Source of the DNA: Haloplanus ruber
GTDB lineage: Archaea > Halobacteriota > Halobacteria > Halobacteriales > Haloferacaceae
Direction of reading: 5' to 3'
Assembly: GCF_024494725.1 (NCBI RefSeq)
Contig: NZ_JANHDK010000003.1
Coordinates: 310,001 to 374,000, forward strand
DNA length: 64,000 nucleotides
Shown here: positions 1 to 7,712 of the stretch, piece by piece
How the letters are laid out: each line of letters begins with the position of its first letter
Numbering within the stretch: position 1 is the first letter of the stretch
Made by a program: the position numbers and the translations under genes
Notes under the pieces: generated by a model
The model's input: only the letters and a program-made list of their open reading frames with translations
The model's database searches: none
Told to the model about the DNA's origin: nothing

Positions 1-88
1 CGACGGCGGGTGCCACGTCGTCGTGCTCCGCGTGCGGGGACGACGACCCCCCACGGCCCCTGGCGTCCTCCCGATGTCGCGTCGTCAT
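1..88 (-). CDS. 5' end of an unidentified gene running off the left edge
   Basis: An ATG on the minus strand at 86-88 opens a frame that stays open to the window edge (29 codons seen). The peptide begins MTTRHREDARGRGG and is rich in Arg, Gly and Ser, so it may be a disordered N-terminus. A TATA-like sequence lies about 26 nt upstream, which suits a leaderless haloarchaeal start. The product cannot be named from so short a stretch, and it could be a chance open frame in GC-rich DNA. Confidence 0.4.
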   Translation of the reverse strand, partial: MTTRHREDARGRGGSSSPHAEHDDVAPAV

Positions 89-111
89 CGTCCCCTCTTG
101 CTGTGTGTAGG

Positions 112-118
112 GATAAAT
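112..118 (-). promoter_or_regulatory. TATA-like box of the left-edge gene
   Basis: Read on the minus strand this is TTTATCC, in a locally AT-richer patch. It is centred about 27 nt before the ATG at 86-88, the usual spacing for a leaderless transcript. Confidence 0.4.
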
Positions 119-207
119 GACGCGGCGGCTCGCCGGCATCCGATGGCGTAGACGGGCACCCGCGCCGGCACCGCCGCGCTTGTGTCCCTCCGGCCCTCAC
201 GCCACCC

Positions 208-981
208 ATGGAAACCGACGCCGACGACCGAGTGGCCGCCGCCGTCGCCGCCCTGTCCGAACGAGAGACCGAGCACGCGGGCGACGAATTCACGCGCGCG
301 GCGTGGCTGACACTCGCCGATCCGCGCCCCTCCGAAGCGCAGAGTCCGTTCGATGCCGACGACCGGGGCTGGGTCGGCGCGGGACTTCGGTGGCTAGCCG
401 TCGCCGCCGTCGCCTACCGGGTCGCGGGGCGAGACGCCCGCGCCGCTCGCCGGAGTGCCCAAGGAATCGCCGTCGCCCGCGACCTGCACACCGCTCTCGA
501 GATGCCCGCCCAACAGGCCTGTCTCAACGAGTTCGTCGCCGACTTCCGCGCCGTCGCCGACATGGACGGCGTCGAGGCGGCGTACACCGACGCCGCCGAC
601 GCCTACCGTGCCGCCGGCGACACCGTGGACGACCCGCATCGACTCGCGACCAGTCCCCTGTTCGAGGCTGCCGCGGCGCCGATCAAACAGGTCGCGCGCG
701 GCCCTTCGAACGGCGAAATCGCCGTCGAGTGGGACGACCTGCACGGCGACGACCCCGCCAATCCCGGCCCCTTCCTCGCCGCCCGGGCGACGTACAAGCG
801 ACAGCGATTCCCCTCACTCGTCGCGCGGGTCGTCGACGAGGGACGACTGGCCGCGCCGCGGGGCACGACCGCTTACGGCGACGACCACCACCGTTGTCCG
901 GACTGTGGGTCAAGCGACGTGAACTGGACCGCCGGGCACGTCCTCTGTCTGCGGTGTTCGGCGGCGATGGAGCGGGTGTAA
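208..981 (+). CDS. Conserved haloarchaeal protein with C-terminal zinc ribbon
   Basis: A 257-aa acidic, soluble protein starting [16 protein letters not shown]. Most of it looks alpha-helical and Ala-rich, with no membrane segment or signal peptide. The last ~30 residues hold two Cys pairs ([11 protein letters not shown] and CLRC), a typical rubredoxin-like zinc ribbon, so a zinc-binding or nucleic-acid-linked role is possible. I do not recognise the N-terminal domain. The ATG is chosen because the acidic composition begins there; a larger frame (117-1328) across the same bases has an Arg-rich, non-halophilic composition and is a shadow except for its last 54 codons. Confidence 0.8.
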   Translation: METDADDRVAAAVAALSERETEHAGDEFTRAAWLTLADPRPSEAQSPFDADDRGWVGAGLRWLAVAAVAYRVAGRDARAARRSAQGIAVARDLHTALEMPAQQACLNEFVADFRAVADMDGVEAAYTDAADAYRAAGDTVDDPHRLATSPLFEAAAAPIKQVARGPSNGEIAVEWDDLHGDDPANPGPFLAARATYKRQRFPSLVARVVDEGRLAAPRGTTAYGDDHHRCPDCGSSDVNWTAGHVLCLRCSAAMERV

Positions 982-1129
982 CACACGCGCCGACCGCCGT
1001 GCCGAGCCGACAGACGCCGCCGGCCGTCGACGCGGGTGGTCACGCGCACCGGACCGATCCTCGACACGTTCGGCCGTCGGGACGCCGCCCGGACGAATCC
1101 GTCGTGTGGACGCCTCGCGGGCGGAGCGA

Positions 1130-1145
1130 AACGTTTAGGCGCGCG
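1130..1145 (+). promoter_or_regulatory. Leaderless-type promoter of Sec61-beta
   Basis: AACGTTTAGGCGCGCG, with its first base 34 nt before the ATG. Nearly the same motif at the same spacing precedes hmgA (6431), and a related one precedes secF (19041). TTTAGG probably serves as the TATA element for TBP/TFB. Confidence 0.5.
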
Positions 1146-1163
1146 ACGGACCCAGAGACAGGT

Positions 1164-1328
1164 ATGAGTGGAAGTCAGGGCGGCGGCGGACTGATGTCGA
1201 GTGCGGGACTCGTCCGCTACTTCGACGCGGAGGACCGCAATGCCATCCGGATCGACCCCAAGACGGTCGTCGCGTTCGGCGTCCTCTTCGGCGTGCTGGT
1301 GCAGGTACTGAACATCGTCTCGCTGTAA
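1164..1328 (+). CDS. secG: Preprotein translocase subunit Sec61-beta
   Basis: A 54-aa protein with the family layout: a short Gly/Ser-rich cytosolic N-terminus, the stretch [18 protein letters not shown], then one transmembrane helix (residues ~34-53, [20 protein letters not shown]). In archaea this is the small third subunit of the SecYE translocon. It is too short for a default gene finder. The start is fixed by the promoter 34 nt upstream and the conserved N-terminus. Its TAA stop shares one base with the pdxT ATG, so the two are probably co-transcribed and translationally coupled. Confidence 0.93.
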   Translation: MSGSQGGGGLMSSAGLVRYFDAEDRNAIRIDPKTVVAFGVLFGVLVQVLNIVSL

Positions 1329-1933
1329 TGGGCCGCAAGATCGGCGTGATCGCCGTCCAGGGAAACGTAAGCGAACACGTGGCGGCAATCGAACGGGCGG
1401 CCGACGCCGTCGGCATGTCGGTCTCCGTCGTCGAGATCCGTGAGGCCGGTCACGTCCCCGACTGTGACGCCCTCGCGCTCCCAGGCGGCGAGTCGACGAC
1501 CATCTCCCGACTCCTCGGCATGGAGGGCATCGACGCGGAAATCGTCGATCACGTCGCCGCCGGCAAGCCCGTCCTCGCGACGTGTGCCGGGTTGATCGTC
1601 GCCTCGCGGGACGCGCGCGACGACCGCGTCGACACCCTCGGCGTCGTCGACGCCGTCGTCGACCGCAACGCCTTCGGCCGACAGGTCGACAGCTTCGAGG
1701 CCGGTCTCGACGTCGGCGGCCTCGACGACCCGTTTCACGCGGTGTTCATCCGCGCGCCCGTCGTCGACGAGGTGGGACCGGACGTCGAGGTGCTGGCGAC
1801 GTGGGAGGATCGCCCGGTGGCGATCCGCGACGGCCCGGTCGTCGCCACCTCCTTTCACCCCGAACTTACCGACGACAATCGCATCCACCGGCTCGCACTC
1901 TTCGACCCGCTTCGGGCGTCCGCGTCGGCGTAA
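1328..1933 (+). CDS. pdxT: Pyridoxal 5'-phosphate synthase glutaminase subunit PdxT
   Basis: A 201-aa class I glutamine amidotransferase of the PdxT/SNO family. It hydrolyses glutamine and passes ammonia to the PdxS synthase, which makes PLP from ribose-5-phosphate and glyceraldehyde-3-phosphate. Visible features are the N-terminal IGVIAVQGNVSEH, the oxyanion loop GGEST (~53-57), the nucleophile Cys ~86 in LATCAGL, and the His-Glu pair in FHPEL (~177, 179). Length is normal for the family. pdxS is not in this window. It overlaps the Sec61-beta stop by one base. Confidence 0.96.
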   Translation: MGRKIGVIAVQGNVSEHVAAIERAADAVGMSVSVVEIREAGHVPDCDALALPGGESTTISRLLGMEGIDAEIVDHVAAGKPVLATCAGLIVASRDARDDRVDTLGVVDAVVDRNAFGRQVDSFEAGLDVGGLDDPFHAVFIRAPVVDEVGPDVEVLATWEDRPVAIRDGPVVATSFHPELTDDNRIHRLALFDPLRASASA

Positions 1934-2005
1934 CGACAGGCCCTTGGCCCCGCCGGCCGTCCGGACGCACATGACCTGCGACTACCGCCCGGCGGTGATC
2001 GGTGC

Positions 2006-2317
2006 GTGACCACCGACGCCGGTTCCGACGACCCCGAGGCCGTCCTCGACGCGCTCTTTGCCACCATCGAGGACCGCCGTGACCGCCTCCCTGACGACTC
2101 CTACACCGCCTCGCTGTTCACCCACGAGAAAGGCGAGAACGCCACGCTAGAGAAACTCGGCGAGGAGACCACCGAGGCTATCCTCGCGGCGAAAGACGAC
2201 GACGACGACGCACTGCTCGCGGAGTCCGCGGATCTGGTCTATCACCTACTCGTCCTGCTAGCGATGAAGGAACTGACCGTCGACGACCTGCGGGACGAAC
2301 TCGAAGACCGGTTTTAA
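2006..2317 (+). CDS. hisE: Phosphoribosyl-ATP pyrophosphatase HisE
   Basis: A 103-aa MazG-like all-alpha pyrophosphatase for the second step of histidine synthesis (PR-ATP to PR-AMP). The metal-binding acidic residues are visible in EKLGEETTEAILAAK and in the later ESADLVYHLLVLL helix. Translation begins at GTG; no ATG exists in frame at a sensible place. It lies 72 bp after pdxT, and no other his gene is nearby, which is common in haloarchaea. Its TAA overlaps the npdG stop from the opposite strand by two bases. Confidence 0.95.
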   Translation: MTTDAGSDDPEAVLDALFATIEDRRDRLPDDSYTASLFTHEKGENATLEKLGEETTEAILAAKDDDDDALLAESADLVYHLLVLLAMKELTVDDLRDELEDRF

Positions 2318-2982
2318 TCGAAGCGAACGCCGAGGTCGTGGAGTCCTTCGTTGTGGGTGGCGACGTTGATGAGCAGCGGCGTCAGCGCCTCGATTTCGGG
2401 GGCGTTGGCGAGGCCGCCGGCGTCGAGCGGTCGGAGGCCGTCGATGCCGTCCGCGAGCAGACGGACCGTCTCCTTGGCGTCGTCGTCGTCGGCAACGAGC
2501 AGCGTGTCGATGCCGAGATCAGCGTCGAGGTCGGCGAGACGGCCGGCCGCGAGGTTGTGGAAGGCGCCGACGACCGGGATACCCTCGGGGGCCGCGTCGA
2601 CGGCCAACTGCGTTACACTCCCGGCGCCGGGGCGGTGGTAGTGGAAGCCGTCCTCGTCGCGTTGCATACCCGTCGCGGGCGTGACGAGGACGTCACCCTC
2701 GCTGAGGCCGTCCGCCACCGCCTCGACGGTGTCGCTGACGTGGTAGGCGGGGACCGCGAGGACGACGACCCGCGCCCGGTCGGCCGCCATCGCGTTCTCG
2801 AAGCCGTTCACCTTCCGGTCGACGCCTCGACTCGACAGTTCCGTCTCGTACTCCTCGGCCTTGGTCCGTGCTCGCTCGGGGTCGCGCGACCCGATGACGA
2901 CCTCGTGGTCGGTGTGGTACGCCCACCGGAGCGCGAGGCCCTCTCCGATGTCGCCGGTACCGCCGAGTATCGCGATTCGCAT
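2314..2982 (-). CDS. npdG: NADPH-dependent F420 reductase
   Basis: A 222-aa protein that moves hydride between NADPH and coenzyme F420. The N-terminal Rossmann fold has GGTGDIGEGLALRWA (from ~7) and the NADP-phosphate-binding SRDPERA (~33). Later blocks VVLAVPAYH and VVGAFHNLAA match the family. The start is set at MRIAILGG because the glycine-rich loop must sit at the N-terminus; 29 extra codons upstream to 3069 look untranslated. It is convergent with hisE. Confidence 0.9.
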   Translation of the reverse strand: MRIAILGGTGDIGEGLALRWAYHTDHEVVIGSRDPERARTKAEEYETELSSRGVDRKVNGFENAMAADRARVVVLAVPAYHVSDTVEAVADGLSEGDVLVTPATGMQRDEDGFHYHRPGAGSVTQLAVDAAPEGIPVVGAFHNLAAGRLADLDADLGIDTLLVADDDDAKETVRLLADGIDGLRPLDAGGLANAPEIEALTPLLINVATHNEGLHDLGVRFD

Positions 2983-3107
2983 GGTCAGACTGTGGCCGGC
3001 CGAGAGGTAAGGGTTAGGATTATTGTCGCCGTCGGTGGGTGTTCGCCGGACCCACCGACGAGCGCCCATCGCGGCTGACGATCCGCGCCTCCCCGTCGGG
3101 GGTGACC

Positions 3108-3281
3108 CTACCGTCCGCTGCTGCTGACGAGGTAGGCGACGATCAGTGCGACGACGACGCCCGGGACGACCCCTCGTAGTTGTGTGTACGGATCGGCCGC
3201 CCCGGTCGCCGCGACGACGGCGACGACGACGACCACGAGGGCGCCGGCGACGACGCCAAACTCCACGGGATTGGGTCTCAT
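3108..3281 (-). CDS. Small two-helix membrane protein
   Basis: A 57-aa protein, [19 protein letters not shown] and onward, with two hydrophobic helices (~8-27 and ~39-53) joined by a short polar loop containing DPYTQLRG. Its ATG overlaps the stop of the HAD hydrolase gene as ATGA, so translation is probably coupled. Function is unknown; I do not recognise a family. The coupling and clean hydrophobic pattern argue that it is a real gene although it lies below usual length cut-offs. Confidence 0.7.
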   Translation of the reverse strand: MRPNPVEFGVVAGALVVVVVAVVAATGAADPYTQLRGVVPGVVVALIVAYLVSSSGR

Positions 3282-4144
3282 GACCGCTCCAGCAGTTCGG
3301 GCAGGTCGTTCACCGTCTCCACTACCGCGGCGGCGCCGGCATCGGTGAAGGCCTGCCGGCCGCGCTCGCCCGTCAGCCCCCCGGTGAGGACGCCGATTCC
3401 GTGATACGTTCGCTCGGCGTCGGCGTCGGCGGCGTTCACCGCCGTCCGCACGTCGTCCAGCGTATCGCCGGCGAAGGCCACCCGCTCCGCGTCCAAGCGG
3501 TCCGCGAGCGTCGTCAGCGCCCGGGGGTGGGGTTTGCCCTCCGTCCAGTCGTCCATCGTGAACCGGTGAGCGTCGGGCACCGAGAGGCCGACCCGCGAGA
3601 GGGCGATGTCGGCCTCGGCGGCCGGCCGGCCCGTCAGGACCCCGAGTGCGAACCGCGCTTCCAGCGCCTCGAGCGCCGACTCCGCGACCAGCACGGGTTC
3701 GTCGTTGATGTAGCCACGGGCCGTGAAAGGGGGGTCCGCTCCCTCCAGGTCGCGATACAGGTCCGTCCCGAGGTAGAGCGCCTGAAAGGTCTCGCGCAGT
3801 CGCTCGCGGTCCCACCGGTCGAACACCGCGCCGTCGTCGACGGGGGCGTCCCGGACGACCGTCTCGGCGGCGTCTAGGCCACCACCGGCGGCGGCGACGG
3901 CGTCGGTAAACGCCGCCACGTCGCCCTCGTACCCCGCCTCGCGGGCGAGGACGAACAGCGCCGCGGCGTCCGTAAGCTCCCAGTCGTTGTTGAAGCCGCC
4001 GGCGTCCTTGAACCGCTGTACCCCGTCGTCGTCTATCGTCCGGCCGTACACCCGGTCGACGGACTCGACGATGGCCCGGCGGTAGGAGTCCGCCACGTCG
4101 ACGAGCACCCCGTCGATATCGAGGACGACCGCGTCCGCGTTCAT
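3278..4144 (-). CDS. HAD-superfamily hydrolase (TIGR01548-like)
   Basis: A 288-aa phosphatase-fold protein. HAD motif I is [11 protein letters not shown] (nucleophile Asp ~9, Asp ~11); motif II is GVLTGRP; the Lys of motif III lies in [10 protein letters not shown]; motif IV is [11 protein letters not shown]. The segment [14 protein letters not shown] resembles the haloarchaeal/cyanobacterial HAD-IA subfamily TIGR01548, whose substrate is unknown. It overlaps the small membrane ORF by 4 nt. Being a phosphatase is well supported; the substrate is not. Confidence 0.85.
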   Translation of the reverse strand: MNADAVVLDIDGVLVDVADSYRRAIVESVDRVYGRTIDDDGVQRFKDAGGFNNDWELTDAAALFVLAREAGYEGDVAAFTDAVAAAGGGLDAAETVVRDAPVDDGAVFDRWDRERLRETFQALYLGTDLYRDLEGADPPFTARGYINDEPVLVAESALEALEARFALGVLTGRPAAEADIALSRVGLSVPDAHRFTMDDWTEGKPHPRALTTLADRLDAERVAFAGDTLDDVRTAVNAADADAERTYHGIGVLTGGLTGERGRQAFTDAGAAAVVETVNDLPELLERS

Positions 4145-4231
4145 ACGTCGTAGCGGTCGCGTCGGGGCAAGTGCCTTGCCCTTCGCCCGTCCGCTACCGC
4201 CTCGGCGGGCGGCCCGCGTTCCCCGCGGCGA

Positions 4232-4901
4232 TCACTCCCCGACGCGGGTGCTGATCTCCTCGGCGACCCGGCCACCGGGGTAGCGGAGTTGCCCACTCTC
4301 GACCTCGTAGACGTAGCCGTGGACCGTCGCGTCGATCAGCGGATGTTCGTCGAGATAGCGCACCTGGGCGGCGCAGGTTTCGTCGATGTCGTCAGAACGC
4401 GACTGCGTTCTGACTGCTAACCAGAAATCTCCGATTTCTGGTGATGTCGTCGGTCATCCGCACCCAGTCGGCGACGCTCGCGTCGCCGATGGACAGTTCC
4501 GGCAGCGCGGGATCGAGGTCGACGTCGTCGAGGTCACCGCCAGCGGCGGCTTCCATCCCCTCGACGATGGCGTCGTCCGGCGCACTCATCATCCCGCAGT
4601 CGGTGTGGTTGATCACGATGATCTCCTCGGTGTCGAAAAACTGAGTCGTCAGCGCCGCCGACCGGATCACGTCGTCGGTCACCTTGCCGCCCGCGTTGCG
4701 GTAAATCTGGGCGTCGCCGAGTTCGATGCCGAGCGCCTGCTCGACGGGGATGCGCTCGTCCATGCAGGCGACGACGAGTAGCTGTTTGTTCGTCGGAATC
4801 CCCTTTCGGCGCCGCCGCGCCCAGTCGTCGTGGGCGTCGACGGTGGCGTCGACGTGTTCGTGGTGGTGCCCCGGCTCGTGGTCGTGGTCTCCGCCGGACA
4901 T
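4232..4901 (-). pseudogene. Beta-class carbonic anhydrase interrupted by a 58-bp insertion
   Basis: The gene starts at 4901 with a His-rich leader (MSGGDHDHEPGHHHEH), then the beta-CA active site: CMDER (~46-50) and HTDCGM with zinc ligands His and Cys. After MTDDI the frame runs into inserted DNA and stops at 4392-4394, giving a 169-residue product with 13 foreign residues at its end. Removing 4394-4451 (58 nt) restores one frame of 203 aa whose C-terminus, translated from 4393 down to 4232, reads DIDETCAAQVRYLDEHP and continues HGYVYEVESGQLRYP to a TGA. The lost part supplies the last helix and beta-strand of the core, so the product is probably inactive although its active-site residues remain. 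Confidence 0.85.
4385..4451. mobile_element. 49-bp double-hairpin insertion with 9-bp target duplication
   Basis: The 9-mer GATGTCGTC occurs at 4385-4393 and again at 4443-4451. Between the copies lie 49 bp made almost wholly of two hairpins: AGAACGC-GACT-GCGTTCT (4394-4411; the stem extends to 10 bp if flanking bases are used) and ACCAGAAAT-CTCCG-ATTTCTGGT (4420-4442), joined by 8 nt. Carbonic anhydrase coding sequence continues in frame on either side once 58 nt are removed. Subterminal hairpins recall IS200/IS605-type ends, but a 9-bp duplication is not typical of those, so the class is uncertain. It has no coding capacity. Confidence 0.75.
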
Positions 4902-4957
4902 ACCACTCTCTACGGGCGCCGACGGTTTCACGGGCGACCCGCCGGCAACGATACCCG

Positions 4958-5377
4958 CTACCTACGACGCGACCGCGCGGTGTAGAGCGTCTCGCGGCCG
5001 ATCTGCTCGCGCCCGACGGGGATGGTCGGCTCCTCGAACCCGAGAGTAGTAAACAGGCAGTCGGCGCCGGCCGCGCGGGCCACGTCGCGGACGGGCGCCT
5101 GGAGTTCGGCCGGGAGGTTGAGTGCGTAGACGGCGTCGACGCGGTAGGGGTCGTCCGGTTCTGTCCCGTCGGTGAGACGCTCGGCCCGGGCAACCACGTC
5201 GTCGCGGACGAACCCGACGCCGTCGGGGACGGGAGCGTCGAACACGTCCGTCGCGGTCACCGTACACCCGGCGTCGACGAGGGTGCTCGCCACCTCGGGG
5301 CGGCGGCCGATCCCCACCTCGACGAGGCGGTCGTAGTCGGTGAGGCGGTCGGCGAGTGCGGCGCGAGGGGACGTCAC
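4958..5377 (-). CDS. UPF0146 family protein
   Basis: A 139-aa protein with a Rossmann-like start (LVEVGIGRRPEVASTLVDAG, then VTATDVFD) like a trimmed SAM-dependent methyltransferase. This matches the archaeal UPF0146 family, whose function is unknown. Translation appears to start at GTG (5377). The N-terminal fold and the acidic NAD/SAM-type loop are visible, but the usual methyltransferase catalytic part is missing. It is divergent from amzA across a 39-bp gap. Confidence 0.85.
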   Translation of the reverse strand: MTSPRAALADRLTDYDRLVEVGIGRRPEVASTLVDAGCTVTATDVFDAPVPDGVGFVRDDVVARAERLTDGTEPDDPYRVDAVYALNLPAELQAPVRDVARAAGADCLFTTLGFEEPTIPVGREQIGRETLYTARSRRR

Positions 5378-5383
5378 GTCGGG

Positions 5384-5409
5384 ATATTTATAGCGGGGCC
5401 GCGCTTAAC
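5384..5409. promoter_or_regulatory. Overlapping divergent promoters, UPF0146 and amzA
   Basis: TATTTATA at 5384-5391 lies 26-33 nt before the amzA ATG. TTAAGC (minus strand, ~5403-5408) lies about 27 nt before the UPF0146 GTG. Each TATA element therefore sits inside the other gene's promoter region, and both genes would be leaderless. Confidence 0.5.
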
Positions 5410-5416
5410 GCCTTTC

Positions 5417-5938
5417 ATGCTCGTCGACATCGTGCCGATCGGGGACGTCCCGGCACAGGTGAAACGCGAGGCCTCTGCCGGTCTGCGGACGGTCTACGAC
5501 TGTGACGTGTCCGTCCACGACGCCCAATCCATCCCCGACGGCGCGTTCGACCGGAGCCGGAGCCAGTACCGGGCCGAGGAACTCATCGAACTCGCCAGTC
5601 GCGTCGGCGACGGTGAGAAGAACATCGGCATCACCTCGGAGGACCTCTACTACCGCCGCCGGAACTACGTCTTCGGGCTCGCCTACCTGAACGGTAACGG
5701 ATCGGTCGTCTCAACCTACCGCCTGCAGACCTCCTCGGACGGCGGCATCACCTCCAAGCCCCAGTCGGAGGTGTTCGCCGACCGTGTCCGGAAAGAGATC
5801 GTCCACGAGATCGGTCACACCGTCGGCTTGGAACACTGCGACAACGAGCGCTGTGTGATGAGTTTCTCCCCCACGGTCCGCGAGGTCGACAAGAAAGAGC
5901 AGAACCTCTGTGGCTCCTGCGACCGAACGCTGTTTTAG
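5417..5938 (+). CDS. amzA: Archaemetzincin zinc metalloprotease
   Basis: A 173-aa soluble metzincin-type protease. The extended zinc site HEIGHTVGLEHC (~130-141; His130, Glu131, His134, His140) is followed by CVMSFS, which provides the met-turn. Four Cys (141, 146, 165, 168) match the second zinc site characteristic of archaemetzincins. The length is standard. The physiological substrate is unknown in archaea. It has its own TATA box, and its 3' end overlaps the convergent YbhB gene by 4 nt. Confidence 0.96.
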   Translation: MLVDIVPIGDVPAQVKREASAGLRTVYDCDVSVHDAQSIPDGAFDRSRSQYRAEELIELASRVGDGEKNIGITSEDLYYRRRNYVFGLAYLNGNGSVVSTYRLQTSSDGGITSKPQSEVFADRVRKEIVHEIGHTVGLEHCDNERCVMSFSPTVREVDKKEQNLCGSCDRTLF

Positions 5939-6384
5939 CCGTACGTCCCCTCGTAGCCCGCCTCCGCGAGGACGTGGCCGTCCATCACCCGCTCTAGGTC
6001 GTCGAGTGTCGCCCCGGCGTCCAGATCGAGCGTCGTATCGAGTGCGAACAGCCGGAACCGGTAGGTGTGTTCGCCGTCCGGCGGGTTCGGGCCGCCGTAG
6101 CCCACCTCGCCGTAGTCGTTTTCCCCTTCGACGGCGGTGGCCGTCCCGGTCGACCAGTCCTCGGGGATTCGCTTGCGCGTCGGATTGAGGTTCCACACCA
6201 GCCAGTGACGCCACACCGTGCCCGCAGGCTCGAGGGCGTCCGGGTCGTCGACGACGAGTACGAGCGACTCGGCCCCGGCGGGCGCGTCGGCAATCTCCAG
6301 CGGCGGGTTGACGTTCGCCTCGGTGTAGCCGTACTCCGAGGGGATCGGACCGCCGTCGGTGAAGGCGGGGCTCGACAGGTCCAT
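5935..6384 (-). CDS. YbhB/YbcL (PEBP, Raf kinase inhibitor-like) family protein
   Basis: A 149-aa phosphatidylethanolamine-binding-protein fold. Family blocks are visible: the N-terminal SPAFTDGGPIPSEY, the ligand-pocket segments LVLVVDDPDA and WRHWLVWNL, and GPNPPDGEHTYRFRLFAL. Bacterial and archaeal members have no settled function. It is convergent with amzA and divergent from hmgA, so it is probably transcribed alone. Confidence 0.92.
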   Translation of the reverse strand: MDLSSPAFTDGGPIPSEYGYTEANVNPPLEIADAPAGAESLVLVVDDPDALEPAGTVWRHWLVWNLNPTRKRIPEDWSTGTATAVEGENDYGEVGYGGPNPPDGEHTYRFRLFALDTTLDLDAGATLDDLERVMDGHVLAEAGYEGTYG

Positions 6385-6430
6385 GGCGACCCATGTGCGC
6401 CGCGAGGAATTATGTCTGTGGGCGACCGGT

Positions 6431-6446
6431 AACGCTTAGGCGCGCG
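6431..6446 (+). promoter_or_regulatory. Leaderless-type promoter of hmgA
   Basis: AACGCTTAGGCGCGCG begins 34 nt before the hmgA ATG. It differs at one position from the Sec61-beta promoter at 1130 and has the same distance to the start codon. Confidence 0.5.
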
Positions 6447-6464
6447 CGGCGCCACGACTGGGGC

Positions 6465-7712
6465 ATGGCCGACGACTCGAACGCGCCCGACGCGGCGACG
6501 GACGCCGACGCGGAGACCCTCGTCCGCCGGGTCCGCGACGGCGACCTGCGGATACACGAACTCGAAGCGCACGCCGACGCCGACACCGCGGCGACCGCGA
6601 GGCGTCGCCTCGTCGAAGCCGAGAGCGGGGTCGACCTCGACGCGGTCGGCTCGTACGGCTTCCCGGCCGACCGCGCCGACGCCAACGTCGAGAACATGAT
6701 CGGCGCCGCGCGGATCCCGATGGGTGTCGCCGGTCCCGTCACCGTCGACGGCGGCGCGACCGAGGGCGAGCGCTACCTCCCTATGGCGACGACGGAGGGC
6801 GCCCTGATCGCCAGCGTCAACCGCGGCTGTTCGGTCCTCGACGCCGCGGGCGGCGCCACCGCCCGCGTCACCAAATCGGGGATGACCCGCGCGCCCGTCT
6901 TTCGGGTGGCGGACGTCGCCGAGGCCCAGGCGCTCGTCACGTGGGTGCGGGACAACGAGAACCGCCTCCGCGAGGCCGCTGAAGCGACGACGAATCACGG
7001 CGAACTCCAGGACGTGACCCCCTACGTCGTCGGCGACTCGGTGTTCCTGCGGTTCCGCTACGACACCAAGGACGCGATGGGGATGAACATGGCCACCATC
7101 GCCACCCGAGCGGCGGCCGACGTCGTCGAGGACGAGACGACAGCGTCGTTGGTCGCGCTCTCGGGCAACCTCTGTGCCGACAAGAAGCCTGCGGCGATCA
7201 ACGCCGTCGAGGGGCGAGGGCGAAGCGTCACCGCCGACGTGGTCATCCCCCGTGACGTGGTCGAGGAGCGCCTCCACACTACCCCCGCGGCGGTCGCCGA
7301 GGTAAACACCCGCAAGAACCTCGTCGGGAGTGCGAAAGCCGGTGGCCTGGGGTTCAACGCTCACGTCGCCAACGTCGTCGCCGCCGTCTTCCTCGCGACG
7401 GGTCAGGACGCCGCGCAGGTGGTCGAGGGGGCAAACGCCATCACGACCGCCGAAGTCCGCGGCGACGACCTCTACGTCAGCGTCTCGCTGGCGAGTCTGG
7501 AGGTGGGAACCGTCGGCGGCGGGACGGCCCTCCCCACCCAGGGCGAGGCGCTCGAACTCCTCGGCGTCGCCGGCGGCGGCGACCCCGCGGGATCGAACGC
7601 CGACGCCCTCGCGGAGTCTATCGCGGTCGGCGCGCTCGCGGGCGAACTCTCCCTGATCGCGGCGCTCGGCTCCCGACACCTCTCCTCGGCCCACGAATCG
7701 CTCGGCCGGTAG
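6465..7712 (+). CDS. hmgA: 3-hydroxy-3-methylglutaryl-CoA reductase (class I)
   Basis: A 415-aa enzyme that reduces HMG-CoA to mevalonate with NADPH, the committed step toward isoprenoid ether lipids. Signatures in order: ENMIGAARIPMGVAGPV, the catalytic Glu in MATTEGALIASVNRG, the NADPH-binding DAMGMNMA, the catalytic Lys in SGNLCADKKPAAIN, GTVGGGT, and the C-terminal catalytic His in HLSSAHE. There is no membrane anchor, as usual in archaea. The start at 6465 is set by the promoter motif 34 nt upstream; the frame extends 24 codons further but has no leader character. Confidence 0.97.
   Translation: MADDSNAPDAATDADAETLVRRVRDGDLRIHELEAHADADTAATARRRLVEAESGVDLDAVGSYGFPADRADANVENMIGAARIPMGVAGPVTVDGGATEGERYLPMATTEGALIASVNRGCSVLDAAGGATARVTKSGMTRAPVFRVADVAEAQALVTWVRDNENRLREAAEATTNHGELQDVTPYVVGDSVFLRFRYDTKDAMGMNMATIATRAAADVVEDETTASLVALSGNLCADKKPAAINAVEGRGRSVTADVVIPRDVVEERLHTTPAAVAEVNTRKNLVGSAKAGGLGFNAHVANVVAAVFLATGQDAAQVVEGANAITTAEVRGDDLYVSVSLASLEVGTVGGGTALPTQGEALELLGVAGGGDPAGSNADALAESIAVGALAGELSLIAALGSRHLSSAHESLGR

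Noticed and set aside
85-276. 63-codon minus-strand frame near the left edge
   Set aside because: It overlaps the start of the 208-981 gene and has no halophilic composition. The frame starting at 88 has a better TATA box.
117-1328. 403-codon frame on the plus strand from 117
   Set aside because: Only its last 54 codons (Sec61-beta) are real. The rest is Arg-rich and overlaps the acidic protein at 208-981.
5994-7694. 566-codon open frame on the minus strand across hmgA
   Set aside because: It is the mirror of a GC-rich coding strand, with Arg/Asp/Gly/Val-rich composition and no motif. hmgA in the other strand has all catalytic residues.
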